In this document: in pieces, positions 53,109 to 63,793 of the stretch
Layout of the letters: each line of letters opens with the position of its first letter
How positions within the stretch are numbered: position 1 is the stretch's first letter
NCBI GenBank assembly: GCA_030426955.1
Contig: JAUHXS010000002.1
Coordinates: 473,829-537,828, forward strand
Origin: Bacteroidia bacterium
GTDB lineage: Bacteria; Bacteroidota; Bacteroidia; Chitinophagales; JAUHXS01
DNA length: 64,000 nt
Reading direction: 5' to 3'
Notes under the pieces: generated by a model
Databases searched by the model: none
What the model saw: the letters and a program-made list of their open reading frames with translations, nothing else
What the model was told of the DNA's origin: nothing
Position numbers and translations under genes: made by a program

Positions 53109-56100
53109 ATGCAAAAAAAGTATTCTGAGGTCAAGACACTTAACCTGCCTGAAATAGATCAATCTGTACTTCAGTTATGGGAAGAACAGAATACCTTTCA
53201 CGAAAGTATTGAAAATAGGAAAGATGGTAAACCTTTTGTTTTCTATGAGGGGCCACCTTCTGCTAATGGTATGCCTGGGATTCACCATGTTATGGCGCGT
53301 ACCATCAAAGATATTTTCTGTAGGTATAAGACATTAAAAGGCTTTAAGGTTGAGCGAAAGGGAGGATGGGATACACATGGATTGCCTGTAGAACTTGGTG
53401 TTGAAAAAACATTAGGCATCACTAAAGAGGATATTGGTAAGAAAATATCGATTGAGGAATATAATGATACTTGCCGTAAAGAGGTGATGAAGTATAAAGA
53501 TGTTTGGGACGACTTAACTCAAAAAATGGGTTATTGGGTCGACCTAGATAATCCCTACATTACCTTTGAAAATAATTATATTGAATCGGTTTGGAATCTA
53601 TTAAAAAAACTTTTTGAGAAAGACTTTTTATACAAAGGCTATACGATTCAACCGTATTCTCCAGCAGCTGGAACGGGGTTGAGTTCTCACGAATTAAACC
53701 AACCAGGGACATATAGAGATGTAAAAGATACTTCCGTAACAGCTCAATTTAAGATTAAGCCAACCGATCATCCTATCAGCAAGGGGTTAGCGAGTTCCTC
53801 TGTAGATACTTTCTTTATTGCTTGGACGACTACTCCATGGACATTGCCTTCCAATGCAGCTCTAGCAGTAGGAAATAATATTGAATATGTTTTAATTGAA
53901 ACCTTTAATCCATATACTTTTGAAGCTATTCGGGTAATTTTAGCTTCTGATTTAGTTGGTAAATACTTCAAACCAGAAGGAGAAGAAATAGAATTAACGG
54001 ATTATAAAGAAGGAGATAAGATTATTCCATGGAAGAGGCTTGAGACTTTTTCAGGTAAAGATTTAGTAGGAATTGAGTATGAACAATTATTACCTTATGT
54101 ACAGCCTGAAAAAACAGCATTTAGAATAATACCAGGAGATTTTGTAAGTACTGAAGATGGAACAGGTATTGTTCACATCGCGCCTACTTTTGGAGCGGAT
54201 GACCAAAGAGTGGCAAACGAGGCAGGTATTCCGCCAATTGTCGTTGAGGATAGCACTGGTGCAAAGTTGCCTTTAGTTAATAAGCAAGGAAAGTTTGTCG
54301 ATGAGGTAACAGACTTTGCAGGACAATATGTTAAAGCGGAATATGAGGAGGCTGTTGACAAGGATTATAAATCAATTGATGTTTTAATTGCTATCAAGTT
54401 AAAAGAAGAAAATCGTGCTTTCAAGGTAGAAAAGTATGAACACTCTTACCCTCATTGCTGGAGAACAGACAAGCCGATTCTTTATTATCCATTGGATTCA
54501 TGGTTTGTAAAAACAACAGCAGTAAAAGATAAGCTAGTAGAGCTCAATAAAACAATAAACTGGAAACCAGAGTCTACAGGAACGGGGCGTTTTGGCAACT
54601 GGCTTGAGAATTTAGTAGATTGGAATCTATCTCGTTCAAGATATTGGGGCATTCCATTGCCAATTTGGGTGACAGAAGATCGCTCTGAGTTAAAATGTAT
54701 CGGCTCTGTTGAAGAATTAAAAAGTGAAGTTGAAAAGGCAATTCAATCGGGAGTTGACCAAAAACCAATTGCTGATGGTTTTGACTTGCATCGACCTTAT
54801 GTTGATGATGTAATCTTAGTTAGTTCTAAAGGTGAAAAGATGTATCGTGAGCCTGACCTGATTGATGTTTGGTTTGATTCTGGTTCAATGCCTTATGCTC
54901 AATGGCATTATCCTTTTGAAAATGAAGAAATATTTAAAAATAACTTCCCAGCAGATTATATTGCGGAAGGAGTAGATCAAACTAGAGGTTGGTTTTTTAC
55001 TTTACATGCCATTTCTGTAATGCTTTTTGACTCTGTTGCTTATAAGAATGTGATTGCTAATGGATTGGTATTGGACAAGAATGGTAATAAGATGTCAAAA
55101 CGTTTGGGTAATGCAGTTGACCCATTTGAGACATTGAGCAAATATGGAGCAGATGCTACGCGTTGGTATATGATTTCGAATGCACCACCTTGGGATAACC
55201 TGAAGTTTGATATTGAAGGTATTAAAGAAACACAGCGAAAGTTCTTTGGAACATTGTTTAACACTTACTCCTTCTTTTCGCTTTACGCAAATATTGATGA
55301 ATTTACTTTTAATGAGGCTTCTATTGATATAGAAAAAAGACCAGAAATTGACCGTTGGGTAATATCTCAGCTAAACACTCTGATCCAATCTGTACAAGAT
55401 AGTATGGATGATTATGATCCGACTCGAGGAGCAAGAGCCATTCAGCATTTTGTAATTGAACATCTGAGCAATTGGTATGTTCGACTTTGTCGAAGAAGGT
55501 ACTGGAAAGGGGAATACTCAGATGATAAAATCAGTGCCTATCAAACATTGTATGAATGCTTAATAACAGTAGCACAGTTGATGTCTTCTGTTGCACCATT
55601 TTTTAGCGAATTTTTGTATCAAAACTTAAATGGAATTACCCAAAAGCTAGATGCAAAATCTATTCATTTGACCGACTTTCCTGAATATAAAGAAGGCCAT
55701 GTGGACAAGTCTTTGGAGGAGAGAATGCAACTAGCGCAAGATATTTGTTACCTAGTCTTATCCTTGAGAAAGAAGGAGAATATAAAGGTTCGTCAACCAT
55801 TGCAAAAGATTTTAGTTCCAGTACTTGATAGTCAGACCCAAAAGCAGATAGAGGCTGTAGCTAATTTGATTAAGTCTGAAGTGAACATTAAGGAAATAGA
55901 GTTTTTGACGGAGGACAACGGTATTATAAAGAAAAGGATTAAGCCCAACTTTAAAGCATTGGGCTCAAGAATGGGTAGTAAAATGAAGCAAGTAGCACAG
56001 GCCATTATCTCATTTACACAAGATGATATTGCTCAATTGGAAAAAGACGGAACTTATAAACTGAATATCGAAGAGGAGGATATTGAGATACAAATTGGTG

Positions 56101-56447
56101 ATGTTGAAATTTCCTCAGAAGACATACCAGGTTGGTTAGTGGCAAACTTGGGTTCCTTGACTGTGGCACTAGACATTAATATTTCAGATCAATTGAAACA
56201 AGAAGGAGATGCACGTGAATTGGTCAATAAAATTCAGAATCTTAGGAAAGAGAAAGGTTTTGATGTGACAGATCGAATTCTATTGGATATTGAGAAGAGT
56301 GATTTACAGCAATCAATTCTGAGCTTTAAAGATTATATCTCTAAAGAAGTTTTGGCTACTTCATTAAATATAGAAGAAACAGTGGATGTGAGTGATGAAG
56401 TTGAAGTAAACGACGTAAAGTTTAAGGTGAAAATTCAAAAAGCATAA
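53109..56447 (+). CDS. ileS: Isoleucyl-tRNA synthetase
   Basis: Charges tRNA-Ile with isoleucine and edits valine. The product is 1112 residues, the longer form of the enzyme that is common in Bacteroidota and resembles eukaryotic/archaeal IleRS. The ATP motif is PSANGMPGIHH (50-60) and the KMSKR loop is in NKMSKRLGN; a DQTRGWFFTLH element precedes it. The CP1 editing domain contains TTPWTLPSN. The C-terminal anticodon region ends in a beta-rich tail. It directly follows the MMPL exporter. The synthetase class and both catalytic loops are intact. Confidence 0.96.
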   Translation: MQKKYSEVKTLNLPEIDQSVLQLWEEQNTFHESIENRKDGKPFVFYEGPPSANGMPGIHHVMARTIKDIFCRYKTLKGFKVERKGGWDTHGLPVELGVEKTLGITKEDIGKKISIEEYNDTCRKEVMKYKDVWDDLTQKMGYWVDLDNPYITFENNYIESVWNLLKKLFEKDFLYKGYTIQPYSPAAGTGLSSHELNQPGTYRDVKDTSVTAQFKIKPTDHPISKGLASSSVDTFFIAWTTTPWTLPSNAALAVGNNIEYVLIETFNPYTFEAIRVILASDLVGKYFKPEGEEIELTDYKEGDKIIPWKRLETFSGKDLVGIEYEQLLPYVQPEKTAFRIIPGDFVSTEDGTGIVHIAPTFGADDQRVANEAGIPPIVVEDSTGAKLPLVNKQGKFVDEVTDFAGQYVKAEYEEAVDKDYKSIDVLIAIKLKEENRAFKVEKYEHSYPHCWRTDKPILYYPLDSWFVKTTAVKDKLVELNKTINWKPESTGTGRFGNWLENLVDWNLSRSRYWGIPLPIWVTEDRSELKCIGSVEELKSEVEKAIQSGVDQKPIADGFDLHRPYVDDVILVSSKGEKMYREPDLIDVWFDSGSMPYAQWHYPFENEEIFKNNFPADYIAEGVDQTRGWFFTLHAISVMLFDSVAYKNVIANGLVLDKNGNKMSKRLGNAVDPFETLSKYGADATRWYMISNAPPWDNLKFDIEGIKETQRKFFGTLFNTYSFFSLYANIDEFTFNEASIDIEKRPEIDRWVISQLNTLIQSVQDSMDDYDPTRGARAIQHFVIEHLSNWYVRLCRRRYWKGEYSDDKISAYQTLYECLITVAQLMSSVAPFFSEFLYQNLNGITQKLDAKSIHLTDFPEYKEGHVDKSLEERMQLAQDICYLVLSLRKKENIKVRQPLQKILVPVLDSQTQKQIEAVANLIKSEVNIKEIEFLTEDNGIIKKRIKPNFKALGSRMGSKMKQVAQAIISFTQDDIAQLEKDGTYKLNIEEEDIEIQIGDVEISSEDIPGWLVANLGSLTVALDINISDQLKQEGDARELVNKIQNLRKEKGFDVTDRILLDIEKSDLQQSILSFKDYISKEVLATSLNIEETVDVSDEVEVNDVKFKVKIQKA

Positions 56448-56496
56448 CTTTAATATGATAATGTCTTTGAAAACTAATCTATTAAGCGCCAACTTC

Positions 56497-56586
56497 GTCA
56501 TTCTGAGTTTGCCTGCCATTAAGGCAGGTAATCGAAGAATCTTTCTTTATTTGAAAAGTAAGATCCCTCGCTCTGCTCAGGATGAC
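56497..56586. repeat. MITE-like GTCATTCTGAG...CTCAGGATGAC element
   Basis: GTCATTCTGAG (56497-56507) and CTCAGGATGAC (56576-56586) are near-perfect terminal inverted repeats. The inner palindrome GCCTGCCATTAAGGCAGGT is at 56511-56529. It lies between ileS and lspA. Confidence 0.7.
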
Positions 56587-56621
56587 ATTTGGGAAGTTTT
56601 CAAAGTTTTTAATGGATATTA

Positions 56622-57245
56622 ATGAGCATTAAATCAAAAGTATGGTTGGTTGTCGGAGTAGTGTTAGTTGTGCTATTAGGCGATCAATTCTTCAAATTTT
56701 GGATTAAAACCAATATGTACCTTGGTCAAGAGTTTAATGTTTTAGGAAATTGGTTTAAAATTCATTTTACCGAGAACGAAGGCATGGCATTTGGCATGGC
56801 ATTTGGCGGAAGAGTGGGCAAATTGATTTTAACCCTTTTTAGAATCACAGCAGTCGTTTTTATAGGATATTTATTCGTGCGGTTTGCGAAGCAAAATAGC
56901 CATTGGGGCTTTCTTTTGGCTATGGGGTTGATATTTGCAGGTGCATTGGGAAATATTATTGACAGTGTATTTTATGGCATGATTTTTTCTGAAAGTAGTT
57001 TTCAAATGGCTGAGTTTCTGCCACAGCAGGGAGGTTATGAAAGCATGTTCCACGGGAAGGTCGTAGATATGCTATATTTTCCTCTTTATGAAGGGTATTT
57101 ACCTAACTGGCTGCCTCTTTGGGGAGGTGATTATTTTATCTTTTTTAGGCCTGTATTTAACATTGCTGATTCAGCTATCACAACAGGTGTGATCATCATG
57201 ATTATTTGGCAAAAAACCTTTTTCAAGGAAGCAGAACCAAAATAA
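56622..57245 (+). CDS. lspA: Lipoprotein signal peptidase (SPase II)
   Basis: Cleaves prolipoproteins before the lipidated Cys. It is 207 residues with four transmembrane helices. The catalytic aspartates are in GNIIDSVFYG and FNIADSAITTG. The extended loop between the helices (about 125-175) is typical of Bacteroidota SPase II. The conserved ENEGMAFGM is present at about 53-61. Its start at ATG 56622 follows the GTCAT element by 35 bases. Many lipoproteins in this window are its expected substrates. Confidence 0.95.
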   Translation: MSIKSKVWLVVGVVLVVLLGDQFFKFWIKTNMYLGQEFNVLGNWFKIHFTENEGMAFGMAFGGRVGKLILTLFRITAVVFIGYLFVRFAKQNSHWGFLLAMGLIFAGALGNIIDSVFYGMIFSESSFQMAEFLPQQGGYESMFHGKVVDMLYFPLYEGYLPNWLPLWGGDYFIFFRPVFNIADSAITTGVIIMIIWQKTFFKEAEPK

Positions 57246-57300
57246 CGAATAAATCATTAAAGAGTTAAAGTACAAATGAATAGAGCCATCTAAAACTACC

Positions 57301-57374
57301 GTCATTTCGACGTTAGGAGAAATCTAACTTTTTGGTTTAATTAAAGGTAGATTTTTCGCGTTGCTCAAAATGAC
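57301..57374. repeat. MITE-like GTCATTTCGA...AAAATGAC element
   Basis: Left end GTCATTTCGA, right end CTCAAAATGAC, with inner AAATCTA/TAGATTT arms. It belongs to the same family as 56497-56586 and 44259-44380. It lies between lspA and leuS. Confidence 0.6.
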
Positions 57375-57433
57375 AAGAAGGTGTTGACATAAATTTTTTA
57401 GATGACTTTTGAAATATCAACCTAAACGAGCTC

Positions 57434-60193
57434 ATGGATTATAACTTCAAAGCTATTGAAGCTAAATGGCAACAATACTGGATAGACAACGATACCTATA
57501 AAGTTCAAATAGACTCCAATAAGCCCAAGTATTACGTTTTAGATATGTTTCCATATCCTTCGGGGGCAGGATTACACGTTGGTCATCCATTGGGCTATGT
57601 GGCGTCGGATATTTTTTCTCGTTACAAAAGACTTTGTGGGTATAATGTGTTGCACCCGATGGGCTTTGATGCATTTGGATTGCCAGCAGAACAATATGCC
57701 ATAGAGACCGGGCAGCACCCTGAAAAGACAACTGCAGATAACATCGCAACTTACAAAAAACAACTAGGGAAGATAGGCTTTGATTACGATTGGTCGCGGG
57801 AGGTGATTACAGCAGATCCGGATTATTATAAATGGACGCAGTGGATCTTCTTAAAGCTTTTTCAATCTTGGTTTAATGAAGACAGTAATAAAGCAGAACC
57901 CATTGAAACCTTAGTAGCCATTTTTGAAAAAGAAGGAAATGAAAATGTGCAAGCAGCAACTGCTCAAAAAGAGACATTCTCAGCTGAAGCTTGGAAGGCA
58001 ATGTCTGAGAAAGAGCAACAAGAAGTGCTGATGAATTATAGATTGGCATATCAATCTTATTCTGATGTAAACTGGTGTCCTGAATTGGGAACGGTGCTTG
58101 CCAATGATGAGATCAAAGATGGCGTATCAGAGCGAGGAGGCTATCCGGTAGTTAAGAAGTCGATGAGGCAATGGTTTTTGAGGATTACTGCCTACGCTGA
58201 AAGACTTTTGAGTGAATTAGATCAACTAGATTGGACAGATTCTATGAAGGAAATGCAGCGCAACTGGATTGGAAAATCAGAAGGAGCTAGCATTCAGTTT
58301 AAGGTTAGAAATACCAAGGAGCATATTACGGTATTTACTACTAGGCCTGATACTATCTTTGGCTGTACTTTTATGGTCTTGGCACCAGAGCATAAGTTGT
58401 TAAGAGAAATAACGACCAGTGGACAAAGAGAAGAAGTCAATCAATACATATTGGAGGTTCAATCTCGATCGGAGCGTGAACGATTGACGGAGGTAAAAAG
58501 AGTAACTGGTGTTTTTACAGGATCCTATGCTCGTCATCCATTTACTGGAGAAGATATTCCTATATGGGTAGCAGACTATGTTTTAGCGGGTTATGGAACA
58601 GGAGCCATTATGGCTGTACCTGCGCACGATTCAAGGGATTACGCATTTGCAAGGCACTTTGGTTTAGATATTAAAGAAGTCGTTGAAGGAGGTGATATTC
58701 TGGAAAATGCATTTGAGGCAAAGGAGGGCAAGCTCACTAACTCCGACTTTTTAGATGGGTTAGAAGTTCAAGAAGCTATATTAAAAGCAATAGAAAAAAT
58801 AGAAGCGAAAAGCTTAGGTGTTAGACAAATCAATTATCGCCTTAGAGATGCTGCTTATAGCCGTCAGAGGTATTGGGGAGAGCCTTTTCCTATTTACTAT
58901 AAAGATGATATGCCTTATGCTATGCCAGAAGATCAATTACCATTGGAGTTGCCTTCGGTTGATTCATATAAACCAACTGAAGATGGAGACCCTCCTTTAG
59001 CTAGAGTCGACAATTGGAAGCATGAGGGGCAATCATTAGCTACCGATACGATGCCAGGTTATGCAGGATCTAGCTGGTACTTCTTTAGATATATGGATGC
59101 CCAAAATCCAAATGAGTTAGCTTCTAAAGAGGCACTTGGTTATTGGAAAGATGTCGATCTGTATATCGGTGGAACGGAACATGCAACAGGGCATTTGCTG
59201 TATTCTAGGATGTGGACACACTTTTTGTTTGATCTAGGATATGCACTAGTAAAAGAACCATTCAAAAAGCTGGTTAATCAAGGAATGATCCAGGGGATGT
59301 CTAGCTTTGTTTATCGAGTGAAAGACTCCAATAAATTTGTCTCTAAAGGATTAAAGGGGCAACATGACTGTACTGCTATCCACGTTGACGTTAACCTTGT
59401 TAATAATAATATTCTGGATATAGAAGCTTTTAAAGCTTCACGCCCTGATTACTCAGACGCAGAATTTATTTTAGAAAACGACCAATACATCTGTGGGAGC
59501 GAGGTAGAAAAAATGTCCAAGTCAAAGCTGAATGTTGTCAATCCGGATGATGTAATTGAAAGATACGGTGCAGATACTTTCAGAATGTATGAGATGTTCT
59601 TAGGACCTATTGAAATACATAAGCCTTGGGATACAAAAGGCATTGATGGTGTGCATCGTTTCTTAAAGAAGTTCTGGAAACTATTTTATAATGATAATAA
59701 CGAAGGTATAGTTATTGATGATGCTCCGAATGACGATGAGTTAAAAGTGCTTCACAAGACGATCAAAAAGATTCAAGAGGATATTGAGAGACTCTCCTTC
59801 AATACTTGTGTGAGTGCTTTTATGGTTTGTACCAATGAGTTGACAGATCTGAATTGCCATAAAAAAACCATTTTAAAAGAAGTTTTGATTCTATTAGCTC
59901 CCTTTGCGCCTCATATTTCAGAAGAACTTTGGAGTGCGGTTGGTGGAGAGGGAAGTATTACAAAAGCTACTTTTCCTAAATTTGAGGAAAAGTACATCAA
60001 AGAAGCTGCTTTTGAATATCCTATTTCTGTCAATGGAAAGATGAGACACAAGCTGAAGTTAAGCTTGGATATGCAAGCTGGTGACGTAGAAAAAGAAGTG
60101 CTGTCGACAGATGAAATTCAAAAGTGGTTAGAAGGTAAATCTCCTAAAAAAGTGATAGTTGTTCCTGGTAGGATTGTGAATATTGTGGTTTAA
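57434..60193 (+). CDS. leuS: Leucyl-tRNA synthetase
   Basis: Charges tRNA-Leu. The product is 919 residues. The HIGH-type motif [13 protein letters not shown] is at 39-51 and the KMSKS loop is in [15 protein letters not shown]. The editing domain contains [12 protein letters not shown] and [20 protein letters not shown]. It is well conserved throughout. It ends five bases before the stop of the convergent 60199 gene. Confidence 0.96.
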   Translation: MDYNFKAIEAKWQQYWIDNDTYKVQIDSNKPKYYVLDMFPYPSGAGLHVGHPLGYVASDIFSRYKRLCGYNVLHPMGFDAFGLPAEQYAIETGQHPEKTTADNIATYKKQLGKIGFDYDWSREVITADPDYYKWTQWIFLKLFQSWFNEDSNKAEPIETLVAIFEKEGNENVQAATAQKETFSAEAWKAMSEKEQQEVLMNYRLAYQSYSDVNWCPELGTVLANDEIKDGVSERGGYPVVKKSMRQWFLRITAYAERLLSELDQLDWTDSMKEMQRNWIGKSEGASIQFKVRNTKEHITVFTTRPDTIFGCTFMVLAPEHKLLREITTSGQREEVNQYILEVQSRSERERLTEVKRVTGVFTGSYARHPFTGEDIPIWVADYVLAGYGTGAIMAVPAHDSRDYAFARHFGLDIKEVVEGGDILENAFEAKEGKLTNSDFLDGLEVQEAILKAIEKIEAKSLGVRQINYRLRDAAYSRQRYWGEPFPIYYKDDMPYAMPEDQLPLELPSVDSYKPTEDGDPPLARVDNWKHEGQSLATDTMPGYAGSSWYFFRYMDAQNPNELASKEALGYWKDVDLYIGGTEHATGHLLYSRMWTHFLFDLGYALVKEPFKKLVNQGMIQGMSSFVYRVKDSNKFVSKGLKGQHDCTAIHVDVNLVNNNILDIEAFKASRPDYSDAEFILENDQYICGSEVEKMSKSKLNVVNPDDVIERYGADTFRMYEMFLGPIEIHKPWDTKGIDGVHRFLKKFWKLFYNDNNEGIVIDDAPNDDELKVLHKTIKKIQEDIERLSFNTCVSAFMVCTNELTDLNCHKKTILKEVLILLAPFAPHISEELWSAVGGEGSITKATFPKFEEKYIKEAAFEYPISVNGKMRHKLKLSLDMQAGDVEKEVLSTDEIQKWLEGKSPKKVIVVPGRIVNIVV

Positions 60194-60198
60194 AACCT

Positions 60199-62217
60199 TT
60201 ATTCTAGTATTGCTACCTGGCCATACTTCGTAAACATTGTACCCATGTGATCCCTTCCTTGTAGGGTATAAACGTATGATCCTGAACTAACTATTTTTCC
60301 TTTGTGCTTACCATCCCAGTACTCTAGAGGATTCTCAGATTCAAACAGGAGTAAGCCCATTCTATCGTAAATACTTAAATAGTAACCTTCCATTTTATCA
60401 CCATTGATAACATAAAAGAAGTTGTTAGCCTGATTACCATTAGGACTAAAAGCATTAGGAATGAATATGTCATAAGTCATATTTGTATCATCAACAGATG
60501 AAGTGGTATCGTTTGGTATAGTATCCTTAATGCATATAAAAGTAGTATCATGTAATCCTCTGTAAATGGAGTTCCCGTTTTCGTTCTGAAGCATGGTATG
60601 CATTAAATAGCCGTTAAGATTTAGCGAACCATGTGCGGTACTCTGTTGACCTTGAGGCACAGTTAAGTCGTCATTGATGTTTGTACCAGAGAAGGCAAAC
60701 TGATTATCAACTGGTCTTGCAGGAGCCCATTCTCCAAATTTAGGATTGAAAACCCTAATTCCTTTTTCTGAGGTGGGTGTGTTTTGGCAACCACAAACAA
60801 TCTCTGCCTCTCCATCTCGATCAACATCTGCAATGGTTGGGCGTTCCATTAAAGTGCCAGATATGCACAAGTATTTTGACAATGTGTTCCCATTGCCATC
60901 ATAAATTCTTAAACTGTCTGCATCTCTGTATACAACTTCATTGATGCCATCACCATTAAAGTCAAACAACACGGCAGAAGGTGTATATGCTGCTGACGCA
61001 TCAAAAACCTTAGTTTTCCAAAGTAATGTATCATTATGGTCAAAGGCAAAAAATCTTTTTAAATTTCCAACTAACACCTCTAGCTCAGGATCATTGTCTA
61101 TATTGCCCACAGCAGGTACACTGCCATATTGATTTGCACTTTGGTTAGGCAATAGCATGGTTGAACTGCCAATTTGATTACCCGTTCTTGGATTCCAAAC
61201 GTATACTTCTTTGTTCATGTTGACGATTACATCTAGTTGTCCATCTGCGTCAAAATCTGCAACGCTAGTAAATCCATCCGTTAATGAATCAGGTATTGCG
61301 GTTGAAGCAATATTTATTTGAGCTGTATTGATGTTTACGGAGTAAACAACATTTCCACCTATAAGTTCTAATCCCTCGCAATCTGGACAAAAGTTATCAG
61401 GTAATACATCAGCTGCAACCGAAAAGCGATATTGATCATTAAATGCAGCAGATGGGTGAGCGGGACCCGTTTGCCCACCTCTTGAGGACTCACCTTTTGC
61501 AATTAGGGTTCCACTAAAGCCGTCATAAATACGATTGTCGACATAAATTTCTGGAATACCATCTGAATTAAAATCTGCAATATTGGGATAGGCAGGAAGG
61601 TAAGCTGCATTGCTGTCGAATACTTCACTAGTATTTCTCCATTTTATTGTTCCATCATGTTCAAAGCAAGTTAATCTATAGTAATTGGTGCCTATGCTGT
61701 CTCTTGTGTGGCAAATGATTTCACCGAAACAATCATTGTCAATATCCGCGATAGCAATCTCTTTGCTTATATTATTATAGGCGAAGTTAGTATTAATGGT
61801 ATCTATCGTTCCGTCTAATCCATTGATCATAAAAAAAGAAGTTTTGCCAATGCTCGTGTTGTTAATGACGGTTACTATTTCTGGCATAGTATCTTGGTCG
61901 ATATCACCTATAACATTAGCATAAGTAGGAGAGAATCCTGCAAAGTTGACTTCTACAGAAACTTCCATTTCGTAACTAATGAAGTCCAATTGGTCTGTTT
62001 TGCCGACAGCGTTAAATGTATCTGGATTACAACTATAAATGGTATCTATAACAGGAGTCTCGTAGCACTTTATACAATCGTAGCTTTCTGAACAATCTCC
62101 ATCAAAGCAATCTATTAAACCATCTCCATCATCATCAATGCCATTGTTGCATATTTCTTGAGCATAAACAATCGTGACAAGGAATGGCAGTAAAAGAGTT
62201 AGTATAGATTTCAACAT
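60199..62217 (-). CDS. FG-GAP/VCBS propeller protein with T9SS type B sorting domain
   Basis: A 672-residue secreted protein with a signal peptide (ILTLLLPFLVTIVYAQ), then the Asp-rich motif CNNGIDDDGDGLIDC and several FG-GAP/VCBS blades (about 90-490), for example GDIDQDTMPEIVTVI, ADFNSDGIPEIYVDN, ADFDADGQLDVIVNM and DVDRDGEAEIVCGC, each with acidic calcium-binding loops. The last ~85 residues (IFIPNAFSPNGNQANNFFYV to YWDGKHKGKIVSSGSYVYTL) are a type B sorting domain. It is the complete paralogue of the partial gene at 1-331 on the same strand. Confidence 0.88.
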   Translation of the reverse strand: MLKSILTLLLPFLVTIVYAQEICNNGIDDDGDGLIDCFDGDCSESYDCIKCYETPVIDTIYSCNPDTFNAVGKTDQLDFISYEMEVSVEVNFAGFSPTYANVIGDIDQDTMPEIVTVINNTSIGKTSFFMINGLDGTIDTINTNFAYNNISKEIAIADIDNDCFGEIICHTRDSIGTNYYRLTCFEHDGTIKWRNTSEVFDSNAAYLPAYPNIADFNSDGIPEIYVDNRIYDGFSGTLIAKGESSRGGQTGPAHPSAAFNDQYRFSVAADVLPDNFCPDCEGLELIGGNVVYSVNINTAQINIASTAIPDSLTDGFTSVADFDADGQLDVIVNMNKEVYVWNPRTGNQIGSSTMLLPNQSANQYGSVPAVGNIDNDPELEVLVGNLKRFFAFDHNDTLLWKTKVFDASAAYTPSAVLFDFNGDGINEVVYRDADSLRIYDGNGNTLSKYLCISGTLMERPTIADVDRDGEAEIVCGCQNTPTSEKGIRVFNPKFGEWAPARPVDNQFAFSGTNINDDLTVPQGQQSTAHGSLNLNGYLMHTMLQNENGNSIYRGLHDTTFICIKDTIPNDTTSSVDDTNMTYDIFIPNAFSPNGNQANNFFYVINGDKMEGYYLSIYDRMGLLLFESENPLEYWDGKHKGKIVSSGSYVYTLQGRDHMGTMFTKYGQVAILE

Positions 62218-62306
62218 ATGGTATGTAAGTTTAAAGTTGATTGTACTTACAAATTATCTAAATCTACCTTTGAAGTCAAAAGTGATATTAATACACTTTA
62301 CTAATT

Positions 62307-63557
62307 TCAGTTGTATTCTAATAGGAATTTTCTAAGCATATTAAGTGCAGCAATGGAAAAGGCCTCTATATTTTGGAGTCTGTTTTTTGTATTAATATTA
62401 AATCGCTTTGCTATTGTGAATTGTTTGTTGCCAATGCCAATCCAGACAGTGCCAACTGGTTTATCTTTTGATCCCCCATCTGGTCCCGCAATACCAGAAG
62501 TTGCAATGGCATAGTCTACATTCAAGTTCTTAAGTACTCCTGTAACCATTTCTTTTACAACCTTTTCGCTTACAGCTCCTTGTGTGTTTAAGGTGTTCTC
62601 AGATACTTGTAAGATGTTCTTTTTGATATTATTGGAGTAACTCACAACAGAACCTTTGAAATAAGCTGAGCTTCCTGGAACACGAACTAATGTGTTGGCA
62701 ATGAAGCCTGCTGTACAACTTTCTCCAGTTCCGATGGTTTTGTTGCTTTTTATTAGTATTTGTCCAATTACACCTTCCAGTGTTTGGTCGCCATATCCGT
62801 ATATATCATTCCCTAAAACTTCTTTTATTCTCAAAGTTAGTTTACCAATTTCATTTTCTAACTGTTTTTTGTCATTTCCATTCCCTGAAAGTCTCAACTT
62901 TACTTTTCCTAGGCTAGGAAGATAAGCCAACTTGATATGATTCGGAAGTTGCTGTTCAAATTTAGATAACTTCTCTGATAAAACGGACTCATAGATGCCA
63001 ACAGTCAAGATGTGTTTATGAATGATGGTTGGTAACGTAAAATGTTGTTGAAGTTTAGGGACGACTTCATTTGTCATAATTCCCTTCATCTCATAAGGCA
63101 CGCCAGGCATGGAAATGAAAACTGTTTTTTGTTCTTCCATCCACATTCCTGATGCTGTTCCCAATGAGTTTTTGAGTGCAGTAGCATTTTGAGGTAAATA
63201 CGCCTGTTGTCGATTGCTTTCAGTAACCTCCCTATTTTTTAGCTTGAATAATGCTTCAATATGTTCAAATGCAGACGAATTAAATACTAATCCGACGTTA
63301 AAAAAATCCGCTAATGTTTTCTTTGTGATATCATCTCTAGTAGGGCCTAAGCCACCCGTGATAATAATAATACTATATTGCCCAATCGTGTTGACTAAAG
63401 TATTTTTGATAGCATTCGACTCATCAGCAATAGATAAAATTTGAGCTACTTGGACGCCAATATCGGATAGTTTCTGACCGATGAAAGCTGAGTTTGTGTC
63501 AACTGTCTGCCCGATAAGTATTTCATCTCCAATAGTTACAATACAGGCCTTTATCAT
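62307..63557 (-). CDS. cinA: CinA-family protein (NMN amidohydrolase-type)
   Basis: A 416-residue protein with the N-terminal MoaB/MocF-like domain (GDEILIGQTVDTNSAFIG and TGGLGPTRDDITKKTLADFF) and the C-terminal nicotinamide-nucleotide amidohydrolase domain (GTGESCTAGFIANTLVRVPG and TSGIAGPDGGS). Proteins of this layout remove damaged pyridine nucleotides. The ATG at 63557 is about 49 bases from a truncated IS3-family reading frame, so the promoter region may be affected by the insertion. Confidence 0.93.
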   Translation of the reverse strand: MIKACIVTIGDEILIGQTVDTNSAFIGQKLSDIGVQVAQILSIADESNAIKNTLVNTIGQYSIIIITGGLGPTRDDITKKTLADFFNVGLVFNSSAFEHIEALFKLKNREVTESNRQQAYLPQNATALKNSLGTASGMWMEEQKTVFISMPGVPYEMKGIMTNEVVPKLQQHFTLPTIIHKHILTVGIYESVLSEKLSKFEQQLPNHIKLAYLPSLGKVKLRLSGNGNDKKQLENEIGKLTLRIKEVLGNDIYGYGDQTLEGVIGQILIKSNKTIGTGESCTAGFIANTLVRVPGSSAYFKGSVVSYSNNIKKNILQVSENTLNTQGAVSEKVVKEMVTGVLKNLNVDYAIATSGIAGPDGGSKDKPVGTVWIGIGNKQFTIAKRFNINTKNRLQNIEAFSIAALNMLRKFLLEYN

Positions 63558-63605
63558 AGGTATTTTGAGCTAAAATTAAGAATATATTTTGATTGAATAT
63601 AAGTC

Positions 63606-63767
63606 TTGGGAGTACAAGAAAAGTCGGAGCTAGTTGAGGGGATGAGCTTATCAGACGTAAGTAAGCTCAAACAACTAGAAGAAGAAAATGCTAAGCTCAA
63701 GCGAATGTTTGCAGATATAAGCTTAGAAAACTCAGCCTTAAAAGACTTAATAGAAAAAAAGCTGTAA
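63606..63767 (+). pseudogene. IS3-family OrfA, C-terminal part
   Basis: The frame from TTG 63606 (ATG 63642 in frame) reads through SLSDVSKLKQLEEENAKLKR, MFADISLENSALKDLIEKKL and a stop. This is the leucine-zipper end of IS3-family OrfA. The N-terminal helix-turn-helix (about 45 residues) is missing: an in-frame TAA precedes the TTG. The left end of the insertion sequence therefore appears to be truncated. An A7G run (AAAAAAAG) near 63753-63760 could support the usual -1 frameshift into OrfB. Confidence 0.7.
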
Positions 63768-63793
63768 AGCCTGTTGAACGAAAACAACTAGCC

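Noticed and set aside
63554..63787. Minus-strand reading frame antisense to the IS3 remnant
   Set aside because: Low-complexity Ser/Phe-rich product lying opposite clear transposase coding sequence.
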